A DNA stretch of 64,000 nt, from assembly GCA_947500585.1 (NCBI GenBank), contig CANMSN010000014.1:18601-82600 (forward strand), in the 5' to 3' direction. The stretch's first letter is position 1; the number at the start of each line of letters is the position of its first letter. The notes beneath the pieces were generated by a model that worked only from the letters and a program-made list of their open reading frames with translations, did not search any database and was not told the origin of the DNA. This DNA comes from an uncultured Flavobacteriaceae bacterium. GTDB lineage: Bacteria; Bacteroidota; Bacteroidia; Flavobacteriales; Flavobacteriaceae. The position numbers were made by a program, and so were the translations under genes. Shown here one piece after another: positions 43,909 through 52,807 of the stretch.

Positions 43909-45018
43909 TTATTCGTTAGTTTCTAAATACAGTTTATTAAATTTAGAAGGTAAAATACCATAAGCTTCGTAAAAACATTTTGAAAAATATGTTGGACTAC
44001 TAAAACCCGTTTGATAAGCAATTTCAGAAATATTTGATGCTTGCTTTTCTAACAATTTAAGTGCTTTATTTAGCCTATAACTTTTTAAAAAACTATTAGG
44101 AGACTCACCAATTACAGCTATCATTGTTCTATATAGTTTTGATTTACTGTAACCTAGATTTTTATGAAAATCGGTGACAGAAATGTTTGAATATGACCAA
44201 ACTTTTTCAGTATACTCCATCAATTGATTCACAAACGCTTCATCTTCGGGATTTAATGAATTAAACTTATCACTATCATCCGTTAAAATTTGTCGATTCT
44301 CACTGACATACAAATCTTTAACTTCCTTAGTTATCATCACTTTTTCATTGGCGATATAAGATAAATAATTAGCTCTCGTTATGGTGTCTTTAAAAATACT
44401 TTCTTTATTGGTTACAGGCACACCGGCACTAATACCAATTTGAAATTGCAAATCTGGAGTAATAACACAATTATAAATGTCTTGAATTTTAAGGGCACTT
44501 TTCATTGCATTTGTAACCGAATCAAAAGACATCAAATATGTATTTGATTTTTCTTTAACAATGCGACCTTTATGATTAGCAATTATATTAGTTATCGATT
44601 TATTGTATCCGCGAATGGCAGCGTTTAAAGTGTTATAGCCACTTTTTCGTAAGTTTTTGTTTTTTATGATAACAACCATTAAAGTTCTAAAAGCGGGGTC
44701 GTTTATAATATTAAGCTTTGTATTTTGTGATTTTTCAGGATCTTGTATTCTACCTAAAAAAGATTCTACAATGGTATCGTTTACTTCAATAATTCGTTGT
44801 GGAACAGCACCATGTGCTTTTTGATGTAAATCTATAATGGCTTGTTCATTTGGAGCCTCAATTAAGCAAAATGCAGTTTGTCGTTTTTCATCACACCAAT
44901 ACGTTAATCCGCGGCAATTATATTTGTGTTCAATTTTTAAATCTGCTTGATGCATTTCTGCAACATGTGCAGCAGTAACGCCATCTGGCAAATCATGAAA
45001 GTCCATATATATTGGCAT
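43909..45018 (-). CDS. DUF4242 - degenerate class III cyclase-like - AraC HTH fusion regulator
   Basis: A 369-residue cytosolic protein with three parts. Residues 1-88 are a DUF4242 (SCO4226 nickel-binding-like) domain (MPIYMDFHDLPDGVTAAHVAEMHQ; Cys35, Cys42 and His68 among possible metal ligands). Residues about 108-235 follow the class III nucleotidyl cyclase pattern (GRIVKEKSNTYLMSFDSVTNAMKSALKIQ; IGISAGVPV), but both catalytic metal Asp positions are lost, so it should be a sensor or dimerisation module rather than an enzyme. Residues about 265-365 are an AraC-type double HTH (NISEIAYQTGFSSPTYFSKCFYEAYGILPSKF). The gene upstream encodes a secreted DUF4242 protein, a likely target or signal partner. 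Confidence 0.88.
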   Translation of the reverse strand: MPIYMDFHDLPDGVTAAHVAEMHQADLKIEHKYNCRGLTYWCDEKRQTAFCLIEAPNEQAIIDLHQKAHGAVPQRIIEVNDTIVESFLGRIQDPEKSQNTKLNIINDPAFRTLMVVIIKNKNLRKSGYNTLNAAIRGYNKSITNIIANHKGRIVKEKSNTYLMSFDSVTNAMKSALKIQDIYNCVITPDLQFQIGISAGVPVTNKESIFKDTITRANYLSYIANEKVMITKEVKDLYVSENRQILTDDSDKFNSLNPEDEAFVNQLMEYTEKVWSYSNISVTDFHKNLGYSKSKLYRTMIAVIGESPNSFLKSYRLNKALKLLEKQASNISEIAYQTGFSSPTYFSKCFYEAYGILPSKFNKLYLETNE

Positions 45019-45055
45019 AATCTATTTTTTTGTAAGATACTAATTAAAAAAAACA

Positions 45056-45084
45056 AGGAGCTACCTGTGTTTTTGACAGCTCCT
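45056..45084 (-). terminator. Terminator of the secreted DUF4242 gene
   Basis: AGGAGCT (45056-45062) pairs with AGCTCCT (45078-45084). On the minus strand it is followed by a run of eight T. It separates the secreted DUF4242 gene from the AraC fusion gene downstream, so the regulator is probably transcribed separately or at a lower level. Confidence 0.8.
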
Positions 45085-45101
45085 CATATATAATTTTCAA
45101 A

Positions 45102-45479
45102 TTACTCTTCTGCGGTTACGGGACTAATTGTTGCTGCAACTTCACTTATCGAGTTAGCAGGGAAATTTCCTTTTTTTGCATGTTCTTCTATTAATTTTTT
45201 ATTTTCTGCTTTATAAACACAATAAACTTTATCATCAGTAACATAACTGTGTTTCCATTCAATTATCGGTCCCATCTCTGTTAATACCGAACAAGATGTT
45301 TGAGAGATTCCTTTTAATTGTTCAGCAGTTAAGTTTCCTGCTCCTGGAATAATACGTTCGATTACATAAGTTTTCATAATGTCATTGTTTTTAGATGCTG
45401 TTTGGTTTTCTTTTTGTTGCGCTTGTGCAGAATAGATAGTAAATACTATTAGGACTAAAACTAATTTGATTGTTTTCAT
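45102..45479 (-). CDS. Secreted DUF4242 (nickel-binding-like) protein
   Basis: A 125-residue exported protein with a signal peptide ending AQAQ (about residue 21). The mature part is one DUF4242 domain: MKTYVIERIIPGAGNLTAEQLKGISQTSCSVL, then WKHSYVTDDKVYCVYKAENKKLIEEHAKKGNFPANSISEV, with two Cys and two His residues as possible metal ligands. SCO4226 of Streptomyces, a relative, binds nickel; the metal here is not known. It is divergent in sequence from the DUF4242 domain of the neighbouring AraC fusion but belongs to the same family, suggesting a paired sensor/effector system. Confidence 0.85.
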   Translation of the reverse strand: MKTIKLVLVLIVFTIYSAQAQQKENQTASKNNDIMKTYVIERIIPGAGNLTAEQLKGISQTSCSVLTEMGPIIEWKHSYVTDDKVYCVYKAENKKLIEEHAKKGNFPANSISEVAATISPVTAEE

Positions 45480-45670
45480 AATACATGTTTAAAGATTAAT
45501 AATTCAAAACTAAAACAACTCGAAATCAATTAATTATGCTTTTAGTCCAAAAAACCGCAATTTTGGTTCAGTGGTTTTAGCTTGTAGGTGATTTAGAGAA
45601 ATGTGTCCTTTTTAATAACTTATATCAGACGCTATTGAAAGAAGTTCAGGATATTAAGAGAGTAAAAGCA

Positions 45671-45688
45671 ATACGTAGTTCTGCGTAT
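45671..45688. promoter_or_regulatory. ATACGTAGTTCTGCGTAT palindrome (copy 2)
   Basis: An imperfect inverted repeat (ATACGTAG-TT-CTGCGTAT minus the central overlap), 192 bp upstream of the secreted DUF4242 gene start and 38 bp past the TfoX gene end. It matches copy 1 at 17 of 18 positions and is again followed by T-tract plus AAAGAGTT. Confidence 0.45.
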
Positions 45689-45725
45689 TTTTAAAGAGTT
45701 ACTAACAGCTAAGAGAAATTAATTT

Positions 45726-46094
45726 TCAGCTTTTCTTTCTAGGTTTACTAGCTTTCGCAAGCGGGTTAAAAGCTAAACATAAATCTAACCAATACGAAAG
45801 GTCGTTATCGGTATCAAAACCATTTGGGGTAACAAAAATATAGCCTTTCATGGGGCGTCCTGTAAAATCCATGGGTAAACATTCAGGTTTTTCTAACTCT
45901 TTTTCATAAACAGTTTCACCAATTCGAGCCATTAATAAACTATCGCCAAATTTTTTATCAATATGAATTCCACAAAGCATTTTATTATCAACTTTAAAGC
46001 ATAAACCGCCCATCATTTTAAGTTCGTCAAAACCAATGTGTTTTTCTTTTAATTGTTGCCTGATTCTATCGGCTAAAAATTCATCGTAAGCCAT
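45726..46094 (-). CDS. TfoX/Sxy N-terminal domain protein
   Basis: A 122-residue cytosolic protein carrying only the TfoX N-terminal domain: LADRIRQQLKEKHIGFDELKMMGGLCFKVDNKMLCGIHIDKK, then PMDFTGRPMKGYIFV. TfoX controls competence in gamma-proteobacteria, but single-domain relatives like this are widespread and of unknown role. The C-terminal HhH-like TfoX domain is absent. It ends in a basic tail (KASKPRKKS). Confidence 0.88.
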   Translation of the reverse strand: MAYDEFLADRIRQQLKEKHIGFDELKMMGGLCFKVDNKMLCGIHIDKKFGDSLLMARIGETVYEKELEKPECLPMDFTGRPMKGYIFVTPNGFDTDNDLSYWLDLCLAFNPLAKASKPRKKS

Positions 46095-46143
46095 AATTTA
46101 AAAGTGGTGTTTTTTTGATGTCATGTTTTTTGTATCGCTAATA

Positions 46144-47256
46144 TTAGCTATCTCTTTTCTTTTTATGTCCTTTTAATTTATCGTAAAATCGACTTAAGTG
46201 AAAATACAAATACGTATTAGTTCTCACATAAAAAAATGAAAAGAAGCATACAACTATCATAAAAACAATAGCGCCAATAATGACTTCGGTTGGGTTTAAT
46301 GATTTATTAAGATAGCGTTTTAATCCATAACCAGTAAAACTTCCGTAAAGCAATATAAAATGAATAACATAAATAGAAAGCGTTTTTTCGCCAATTTTTA
46401 ATATGATGGATTGTTTTAAAAAACGCTCCAAACTATAAAAAATGCCAAATAGAATAAGCACATTACCCAATCTGCTAAATAGGTAATTATAGTTGGCACT
46501 CATTTTAAATAATTCAATATTTGTAATGTCGCTTAACGCTATAAGAAAAGGAGAGGATTGATAAACCAATAAGTAGCCAACAACAAAAAACGTCATGTTG
46601 GTTATTAGTTTAAAGCGATCTCTGTGCACATGTCTAAAAAAAACAGTAGATATAAACGCACCGAATGCCGAATAACCCAACCAGGGTAAAACAGTAAATA
46701 CCGAACCATTAGCCTTTGTAAAGTAATTGGCAATAAGCATTGGTACGGTTTCTAAACTCAAATTTCTATAAAGCGGTTCGCTAACAAAACAGATACAGCC
46801 TAAAGTAAATAGAACAATTGAAAATAGATACGTATGCCGTTTGAACAACGTGTGTAAACCAACTAAAAGGATAAGCGATAAGCCTATACATTGCAAAACA
46901 TCAATGACTAAAAAATAGCTGTTGAATGAGCCTTGAAGCCAACTAAAAATATTTATGCGTAAACTATAGCCTATTACAATTAATAATAAGCCTCTAAAAA
47001 GGCCTTTTTTAATTCTAGGTTTGTCATTCCCTTTTGCATAAGCTCGTAAAAGTAAATAGGTGAAAACTAAGCCAGAAATTGTAAAAAAGGTAGGTGCAGT
47101 AATGCCTCTAAAATACGACCAGATGTTGTAGCTAATGTTTGAAGAATCTCTATAAATAGGATTTATTAACGTGTCTATAAAATGCCCTTGAAGCATCATT
47201 AATATAGCGAATGCTCTAACAGCGTCAATAAAATATAATCGATTAGCTTTTGGCAT
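46144..47256 (-). CDS. Multi-pass membrane acyltransferase-like protein (DUF1624/heparan-acetyltransferase-like)
   Basis: A 370-residue inner-membrane protein with about ten helices. The N-terminus YFIDAVRAFAILMMLQGHFIDTL contains the R-x-(8-10)-GH pattern of DUF1624 and related integral-membrane acyltransferases, in which the His is thought catalytic. The following segment TFFTISGLVFTYLLLRAYAKG also fits. Acceptor and acyl donor are not predictable. It lies 49 bp upstream of the TfoX gene on the same strand, so co-transcription is possible. Confidence 0.82.
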   Translation of the reverse strand: MPKANRLYFIDAVRAFAILMMLQGHFIDTLINPIYRDSSNISYNIWSYFRGITAPTFFTISGLVFTYLLLRAYAKGNDKPRIKKGLFRGLLLIVIGYSLRINIFSWLQGSFNSYFLVIDVLQCIGLSLILLVGLHTLFKRHTYLFSIVLFTLGCICFVSEPLYRNLSLETVPMLIANYFTKANGSVFTVLPWLGYSAFGAFISTVFFRHVHRDRFKLITNMTFFVVGYLLVYQSSPFLIALSDITNIELFKMSANYNYLFSRLGNVLILFGIFYSLERFLKQSIILKIGEKTLSIYVIHFILLYGSFTGYGLKRYLNKSLNPTEVIIGAIVFMIVVCFFSFFYVRTNTYLYFHLSRFYDKLKGHKKKRDS

Positions 47257-47344
47257 AGGTTGGTTTAGCTTCCATAAATATACTTTTAAAAAATGAAAAG
47301 GTAATGTTTGAAAAGTGATATATTTATAAATTATAATCTTTTAT

Positions 47345-48703
47345 ATGGAGCAACTTATTAAAGCCTTTTCAGATTACGCGTGGGGTTTACCCTTGGTTAT
47401 TTTATTAATTGGTGGTGGGTTGTATCTTTTAATTTTATCAAAGTTTTTACCATTTCGTTATTTGGGTCATGCCATTCAAGTGTTACGAGGTAAATATGAC
47501 GACCCAAATGACCCTGGGCAAATTTCACATTTTAAGGCTTTAACAACAGCATTGTCTTCTACTATTGGCATGGGAAATATTGCAGGTGTTGCAGTGGCCA
47601 TTTCTGTTGGCGGTCCTGGAGCTATGTTCTGGATGTGGATAAGCGCTATTGTTGGTATGTCTACCAAATTTTTCACATCTTCATTAGCCATTATGTATCG
47701 TGGAAAAGATAGTGCTGGTGAGTTACAAGGAGGTCCGATGTATTTTATAACCGAAGGTTTAGGGAAATCTTGGAAACCTCTAGCAGTTATGTTCAGTCTT
47801 TTTGGAATGCTGGGGGCGTTACCCGTTGTTAATGTAAACCAGTTAACTCAAGCTATAAATGATATTATATTAATTCCTAATGGCGTAGAAGTTGGTTTAA
47901 AATCGAATTTGATTCTGGCCTTTATTTTAGTTGCTTTAACCTCGGTAATTATTCTTGGTGGTTTAAAACGAATTAGTAATGCGGCTTCTAAAATGTTACC
48001 TTCTATGGTATTGCTATATTTTGTTTTAGTATTATTTATTTTAGTTTCAAATTATGAAGTGGTTCCGAAATATTTCCTAATGATTTTCACAGATGCTTTT
48101 TCAGCAGATTATTATAAAGGTCATGCGTTTATGGGAGGAGTTCTGGGAGCATTAATTTTATTAGGAATTCGCCGTGGCGCATTTTCAAATGAAGCCGGTA
48201 TTGGAACAGCACCAATGGCGCATGGTGCAGCAAAAACCGATGAACCAGTACGCGAGGGTTTAGTAGCGATGATAGGGCCTGCTATAGATACACTTATTGT
48301 TTGTACACTAACAGCGTTGGCTATTTTAGTTACTGGAGTTTGGGAATCGACTTCAGATAACGGTGTGAGTTTAACCGCGTCAGCATTTAGTCATACCATG
48401 CCCGTTTATGGTAAATATTTGCTTATGGTTTGTGTGGCTATTTTTAGTATTTCGTCATTGTTTTCGTATGCTTATTATGGTACTAAATGCTTATCGTTTA
48501 TAATAGGTGCTGATAAAAAACACTATTACAATTACATTTATATACTCAGTATTATACTCGCTGCAACCACACCCTTTAGCGTGATGTTAAATTTAATTGA
48601 TGGTGTTTTTGCGCTTATGGCTATACCTACTATGATTTCAACTATAATTCTTGCTCCCAGAGTTGTAAAACAAACAAAAAATTATTTTCAAAAAATTAAA
48701 TAG
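47345..48703 (+). CDS. Sodium:alanine symporter (AGCS family)
   Basis: A 452-residue inner-membrane protein with about ten to eleven transmembrane helices. Family landmarks are TTALSSTIGMGNIAGVAVAISVGGPGAMFWMWISAIVGMSTKF and RRGAFSNEAGIGTAPMAHGAAKT. AGCS proteins import alanine or glycine with sodium ions. It is followed 95 bp later by the DUF4212 gene on the same strand, but a separate promoter region is likely. Confidence 0.94.
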   Translation: MEQLIKAFSDYAWGLPLVILLIGGGLYLLILSKFLPFRYLGHAIQVLRGKYDDPNDPGQISHFKALTTALSSTIGMGNIAGVAVAISVGGPGAMFWMWISAIVGMSTKFFTSSLAIMYRGKDSAGELQGGPMYFITEGLGKSWKPLAVMFSLFGMLGALPVVNVNQLTQAINDIILIPNGVEVGLKSNLILAFILVALTSVIILGGLKRISNAASKMLPSMVLLYFVLVLFILVSNYEVVPKYFLMIFTDAFSADYYKGHAFMGGVLGALILLGIRRGAFSNEAGIGTAPMAHGAAKTDEPVREGLVAMIGPAIDTLIVCTLTALAILVTGVWESTSDNGVSLTASAFSHTMPVYGKYLLMVCVAIFSISSLFSYAYYGTKCLSFIIGADKKHYYNYIYILSIILAATTPFSVMLNLIDGVFALMAIPTMISTIILAPRVVKQTKNYFQKIK

Positions 48704-48798
48704 TTTTAATGTTTAAATATGGCGAACGTATTTTATACATTTATGCCAAAGATATTAAGTCTATGTTTTCGCTTAACAACCAACTAAATTAATTTGAT

Positions 48799-49053
48799 AT
48801 GACAAAAAACAATGCAAAAGCTTATTGGAAAGAAAATATTAAGTATCTCTCGATACTTTTAGTTATATGGTTTTTAGTCTCCTACGGTGCTGGAATTATA
48901 TTTAAAGATGTTCTAAACGAAATAAAGGTTGGAGGCTTTAAACTGGGCTTTTGGTTTGCACAACAAGGATCCATGTACGTATTTGTGATACTCATATTTG
49001 TGTATGTTAGATTGATGAATAAACTAGATAAAAAATATGGTTATGATGTTTAG
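48799..49053 (+). CDS. DUF4212 small subunit of a sodium/solute symporter
   Basis: An 84-residue membrane protein with two helices (LSILLVIWFLVSYGAGIIF; GFWFAQQGSMYVFVILIFVYV) and a short basic N-terminus. DUF4212 proteins are nearly always encoded directly before an SSS symporter of the VC_2705 subfamily, and this is the case here: the next gene overlaps it by 17 bp. It probably forms a two-component acetate-type transporter. Confidence 0.93.
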   Translation: MTKNNAKAYWKENIKYLSILLVIWFLVSYGAGIIFKDVLNEIKVGGFKLGFWFAQQGSMYVFVILIFVYVRLMNKLDKKYGYDV

Positions 49054-50773
49054 TTTATTAATCGAGGAGGGGATAGGTGTTCAAAATTGGACGTACATTT
49101 TAGTAGGATTAACCTTTGCATTATATATAGGTATTGCCATTTGGTCTAGAGCAGGATCAACAAAAGAATTTTATGTAGCAGGCGGTGGTGTTTCACCATT
49201 AGCAAACGGTATGGCAACTGCAGCCGATTGGATGAGTGCAGCATCCTTCATATCTATGGCGGGTATTATTTCGTTTGCAGGATATGATGGCGCCGTTTAT
49301 TTAATGGGATGGACTGGCGGTTATGTGCTTTTAGCATTGTTATTGGCACCATATTTACGAAAGTTTGGAAAGTTTACGGTGCCCGATTTTATAGGAGATC
49401 GTTATTATTCCAATACCGCACGCTCTGTAGGTGTATTTTGTGCGCTTATTGTGTCGTTCACTTATGTGGCTGGACAAATGAGAGGCGTAGGCTTAGTGTT
49501 TTCTCGCTTTTTAGAAGTTGATATTAATACTGGTGTTATCATCGGTATGATAATCGTTTTGTTTTATGCGGTTTTAGGAGGAATGAAAGGCATCACTTAT
49601 ACACAAGTAGCTCAGTATTGTGTATTGATTTTTGCTTTTATGGTACCAGCAATTTTTATTTCTATTCAAATGACGGGAAACCCGATTCCGCAATTAGGAT
49701 TTGGAAGTACACTATCTGATGGCTCTGGAACATATTTATTAGATAAATTAGATGGACTAAGTACCGATTTAGGGTTTACAGAATATACTGAAGGCTCAAA
49801 ATCATTAATAGACGTATTTGCAATAACTTTAGCTTTGATGGTTGGTACTGCAGGATTACCTCACGTTATTGTACGTTTCTTCACAGTAAAACGGGTGAAA
49901 GATGCACGAAAATCGGCAGGAATAGCGTTATTGTTGATTGTTATTTTATATACTGCAGCACCAGCTGTAGCAGTGTTTGCAAGAACAAATATGATTGAAA
50001 CCGTTTCAAATAAACCCTATGCCAATGTACCTGAGTGGTTTAAAAAATGGGAAACTACAGGTTTAATTACGTTTACAGATAAAAATAATGATGGACTGAT
50101 ACAATATGTAGCCGACAAATCTAAAAATGAGTTAGTAGTTGATAATGATATTATGGTGCTTGCCAATCCAGAAATAGCAGATCTACCCGACTGGGTAATT
50201 GCACTAGTTGCAGCAGGTGCATTAGCAGCAGCTTTATCTACAGCTGCTGGATTATTATTAGTTATTTCGGCATCTGTTTCTCATGATTTAATAAAAAAAA
50301 TGATAAACCCTAATATCTCTGAAAAAGGAGAATTAATAGCTGCGCGTTTATCAGCAGTAGCTGCAGTATGTGTTGCTGGTTATTTTGGTATTAACCCACC
50401 AGGTTTTGTTGCGGCAACAGTAGCTTTAGCTTTTGGTTTAGCAGCAGCATCCTTTTTTCCAGCTATTATTTTAGGCATTTTTTATAAAAAAATGAATAAA
50501 GAAGGCGCCATAGCAGGTATGGTTGTTGGTATTACTGCCATGCTATTATATATGTTGAAATACAGATTAGGATGGTTTGACGATGTTATTCCCGATAAGA
50601 GTGAATGGTGGTTTGGGGTTTCGCCAGAAGGATTTGGTACCATAGCGATGCTTCTTAATTTCTTTGTGTCAATAGTTATTATGAAGTTTACACCAGAACC
50701 TCCTGAAGAGGTACAAGAAATCGTTGAGAATATTAGAATACCGAGTGATGCAGGACAGGCCTTAGATCATTAA
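49037..50773 (+). CDS. Sodium:solute symporter, VC_2705/ActP-like (probable acetate permease)
   Basis: A 578-residue membrane protein with about 13 helices, starting inside the DUF4212 gene (in-frame Met codons at 49037, 49043 and 49046). GGVSPLANGMATAADWMSAASFISMAGII and GTAGLPHVIVRFFTVKRVKDARKS are VC_2705-subfamily landmarks. The context, DUF4212 before and acs after, argues for acetate or a related short-chain monocarboxylate as substrate. An insert of charged residues (about 330-375, DKNNDGLIQYVADKSKNE) lies in an external loop. Confidence 0.94.
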   Translation: MVMMFSLLIEEGIGVQNWTYILVGLTFALYIGIAIWSRAGSTKEFYVAGGGVSPLANGMATAADWMSAASFISMAGIISFAGYDGAVYLMGWTGGYVLLALLLAPYLRKFGKFTVPDFIGDRYYSNTARSVGVFCALIVSFTYVAGQMRGVGLVFSRFLEVDINTGVIIGMIIVLFYAVLGGMKGITYTQVAQYCVLIFAFMVPAIFISIQMTGNPIPQLGFGSTLSDGSGTYLLDKLDGLSTDLGFTEYTEGSKSLIDVFAITLALMVGTAGLPHVIVRFFTVKRVKDARKSAGIALLLIVILYTAAPAVAVFARTNMIETVSNKPYANVPEWFKKWETTGLITFTDKNNDGLIQYVADKSKNELVVDNDIMVLANPEIADLPDWVIALVAAGALAAALSTAAGLLLVISASVSHDLIKKMINPNISEKGELIAARLSAVAAVCVAGYFGINPPGFVAATVALAFGLAAASFFPAIILGIFYKKMNKEGAIAGMVVGITAMLLYMLKYRLGWFDDVIPDKSEWWFGVSPEGFGTIAMLLNFFVSIVIMKFTPEPPEEVQEIVENIRIPSDAGQALDH

Positions 50774-50780
50774 ATTTGTC

Positions 50781-50800
50781 ATTCCTGCGTAGGCAGGAAT
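50781..50800. repeat. ATTCCTGC REP hairpin (copy 2)
   Basis: ATTCCTGC-GTAG-GCAGGAAT: a perfect 8-bp stem starting 7 bp after the symporter stop, with the TTTGTC prefix seen in copy 1. It is positioned to modulate read-through from the symporter gene into acs. Confidence 0.75.
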
Positions 50801-50873
50801 CCACTTTGAATTTAAAAAACTAATAATTAACTTGTTCTTCTCGTAAAGGAAAGATAAAAGAGATTAAAATAAG

Positions 50874-52781
50874 ATGAGCAATTATCACATAAAACATTTA
50901 GAAGAGTACTATCAAGTCTATAGAAAATCAGTTAGAGAGCCCGAGAATTTTTGGGAAGAAATAGCTGAAGAACACTTCATGTGGCAAAAAAAATGGGATA
51001 ACGTATTGAGTTGGGATTTCACAAAACCCGAAGTCAAATGGTTTGAAGGGGCTCAACTAAATATTACAGAAAACTGTATAGACAGACATTTAGCAACAAG
51101 AGGAGAAAAAACGGCTATTCTTTTTGAACCAAATGATCCGAAAGAAGCTTCAGAGCATATTACATACAACCAATTACATAAAAGAGTCAACCAGTTTGCT
51201 AATGTTTTAAAAGTACAAGGCATTAAAAAAGGCGATCGGGTTTGTATATATCTACCGATGATTCCAGAGTTGGCGATTTCTGTTTTGGCTTGTGCCAGAA
51301 TAGGCGCCATTCACTCGGTGGTATTTGCAGGGTTTTCTGCTACGGCTTTATCAACCAGAATTAACGATAGCGATTGTAAAATGGTTATTACCAGTGATGG
51401 CTCATACCGAGGTGCAAAAACCATCGATTTAAAAGGTATTGTAGATGAGGCTTTGGAGAGTTGTGCCGGAGTAGATTCCGTTTTGGTAGCAAAGCGAATT
51501 CATACGGATATTCATATGAAAACAGGCCGTGACCATTGGTTACAACCACTTTTAGATAAAGCTTCAGCCATTTGTAAAGCGGAGATCATGAATGCAGAAG
51601 ATCCACTTTTTATTTTATATACTTCAGGATCTACAGGCAAACCAAAAGGGATGGTGCATACCACGGCAGGTTATATGGTGTATACGGCTTACACGTTTAA
51701 AAACGTGTTTCAATATAAGGAAGACGATGTGTATTGGTGTACAGCCGATATCGGTTGGATAACAGGTCATAGCTATATTGTTTACGGCCCCTTAGCTAAC
51801 GGAGCAACCACTGTGATGTTTGAAGGTGTGCCAAGTTACCCAGACTTCGGACGTTTTTGGGAAATTGTAGAAAAACATAGGGTGAATCAGTTTTACACCG
51901 CACCAACCGCCATAAGAGCTTTGGCCAAAGAAGGTTTGGAATTGGTTGAAAAACACGATTTAACCTCATTAAAGGTATTAGGCTCTGTGGGCGAACCTAT
52001 AAATGAAGAAGCTTGGCATTGGTATAATGATAATGTAGGTAAGAAGAAAAGCCCGATAGTAGATACCTGGTGGCAAACCGAAACGGGTGGTATTATGATA
52101 ACACCTATTCCGTTTGTAACACCAACAAAACCAACCTACGCGACTTTGCCTTTTATAGGTATTCAACCTACTTTAATGGATGAGAACGGTAAAGAAATAA
52201 AAGGTAATCAAGTAGATGGACGCTTATGTGTAAAATTTCCATGGCCAAGTATGGCACGAACCATTTGGGGTAACCATGAGCGATACAGAGACACTTATTT
52301 TTCAGCATACAAAAACAAATACTTTACAGGTGATGGTGCGCTCAGGGATGAAGTTGGATATTATCGAATCACAGGTAGAGTAGATGATGTGATTATCGTT
52401 TCTGGTCATAACTTAGGAACAGCACCAATAGAAGATGCTGTAAATGAACATCCAGCAGTAGCAGAATCTGCCATTGTAGGTTTTCCACATGATATAAAAG
52501 GTAATGCCTTGTATGGTTATGTAATTTTGAAGGACACTGGAGAAAGCAGAGACCAAAACAACCTGAGAAAAGAGATTAACCAGATTATTACTGAGCATAT
52601 TGGCCCCATAGCGAAGCTTGATAAGATTCAGTTTACAAGCGGCTTACCAAAAACAAGAAGTGGGAAAATAATGCGACGTATTCTTAGAAAAATAGCCTGC
52701 AAAGACACCAGTAATTTAGGCGATACGAGCACGCTTTTAAACCCAGAAGTGGTTCAGGATATTATGGATAATGCGTTGTAA
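50874..52781 (+). CDS. acs: Acetyl-CoA synthetase
   Basis: A 635-residue cytosolic AMP-forming ligase making acetyl-CoA from acetate, CoA and ATP. The P-loop-like motif YTSGSTGKPKG is at 249-259; TDIGWITGHSYIVYGPL and WWQTETGGIMITPIP form the acetyl-binding region. The C-terminal domain has SGKIMRRILRK with Lys598, the residue acetylated in characterised Acs enzymes to switch them off. It lies 100 bp after the acetate-type symporter, with a REP hairpin in between, forming an uptake-activation unit. Confidence 0.97.
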   Translation: MSNYHIKHLEEYYQVYRKSVREPENFWEEIAEEHFMWQKKWDNVLSWDFTKPEVKWFEGAQLNITENCIDRHLATRGEKTAILFEPNDPKEASEHITYNQLHKRVNQFANVLKVQGIKKGDRVCIYLPMIPELAISVLACARIGAIHSVVFAGFSATALSTRINDSDCKMVITSDGSYRGAKTIDLKGIVDEALESCAGVDSVLVAKRIHTDIHMKTGRDHWLQPLLDKASAICKAEIMNAEDPLFILYTSGSTGKPKGMVHTTAGYMVYTAYTFKNVFQYKEDDVYWCTADIGWITGHSYIVYGPLANGATTVMFEGVPSYPDFGRFWEIVEKHRVNQFYTAPTAIRALAKEGLELVEKHDLTSLKVLGSVGEPINEEAWHWYNDNVGKKKSPIVDTWWQTETGGIMITPIPFVTPTKPTYATLPFIGIQPTLMDENGKEIKGNQVDGRLCVKFPWPSMARTIWGNHERYRDTYFSAYKNKYFTGDGALRDEVGYYRITGRVDDVIIVSGHNLGTAPIEDAVNEHPAVAESAIVGFPHDIKGNALYGYVILKDTGESRDQNNLRKEINQIITEHIGPIAKLDKIQFTSGLPKTRSGKIMRRILRKIACKDTSNLGDTSTLLNPEVVQDIMDNAL

Positions 52782-52807
52782 ATATTATAAGACAAGAAGG
52801 GTTGTTT

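Noticed and set aside
43909..45018. Active adenylate/guanylate cyclase
   Set aside because: Both catalytic metal-binding Asp positions of class III cyclases are replaced in the cyclase-like domain.
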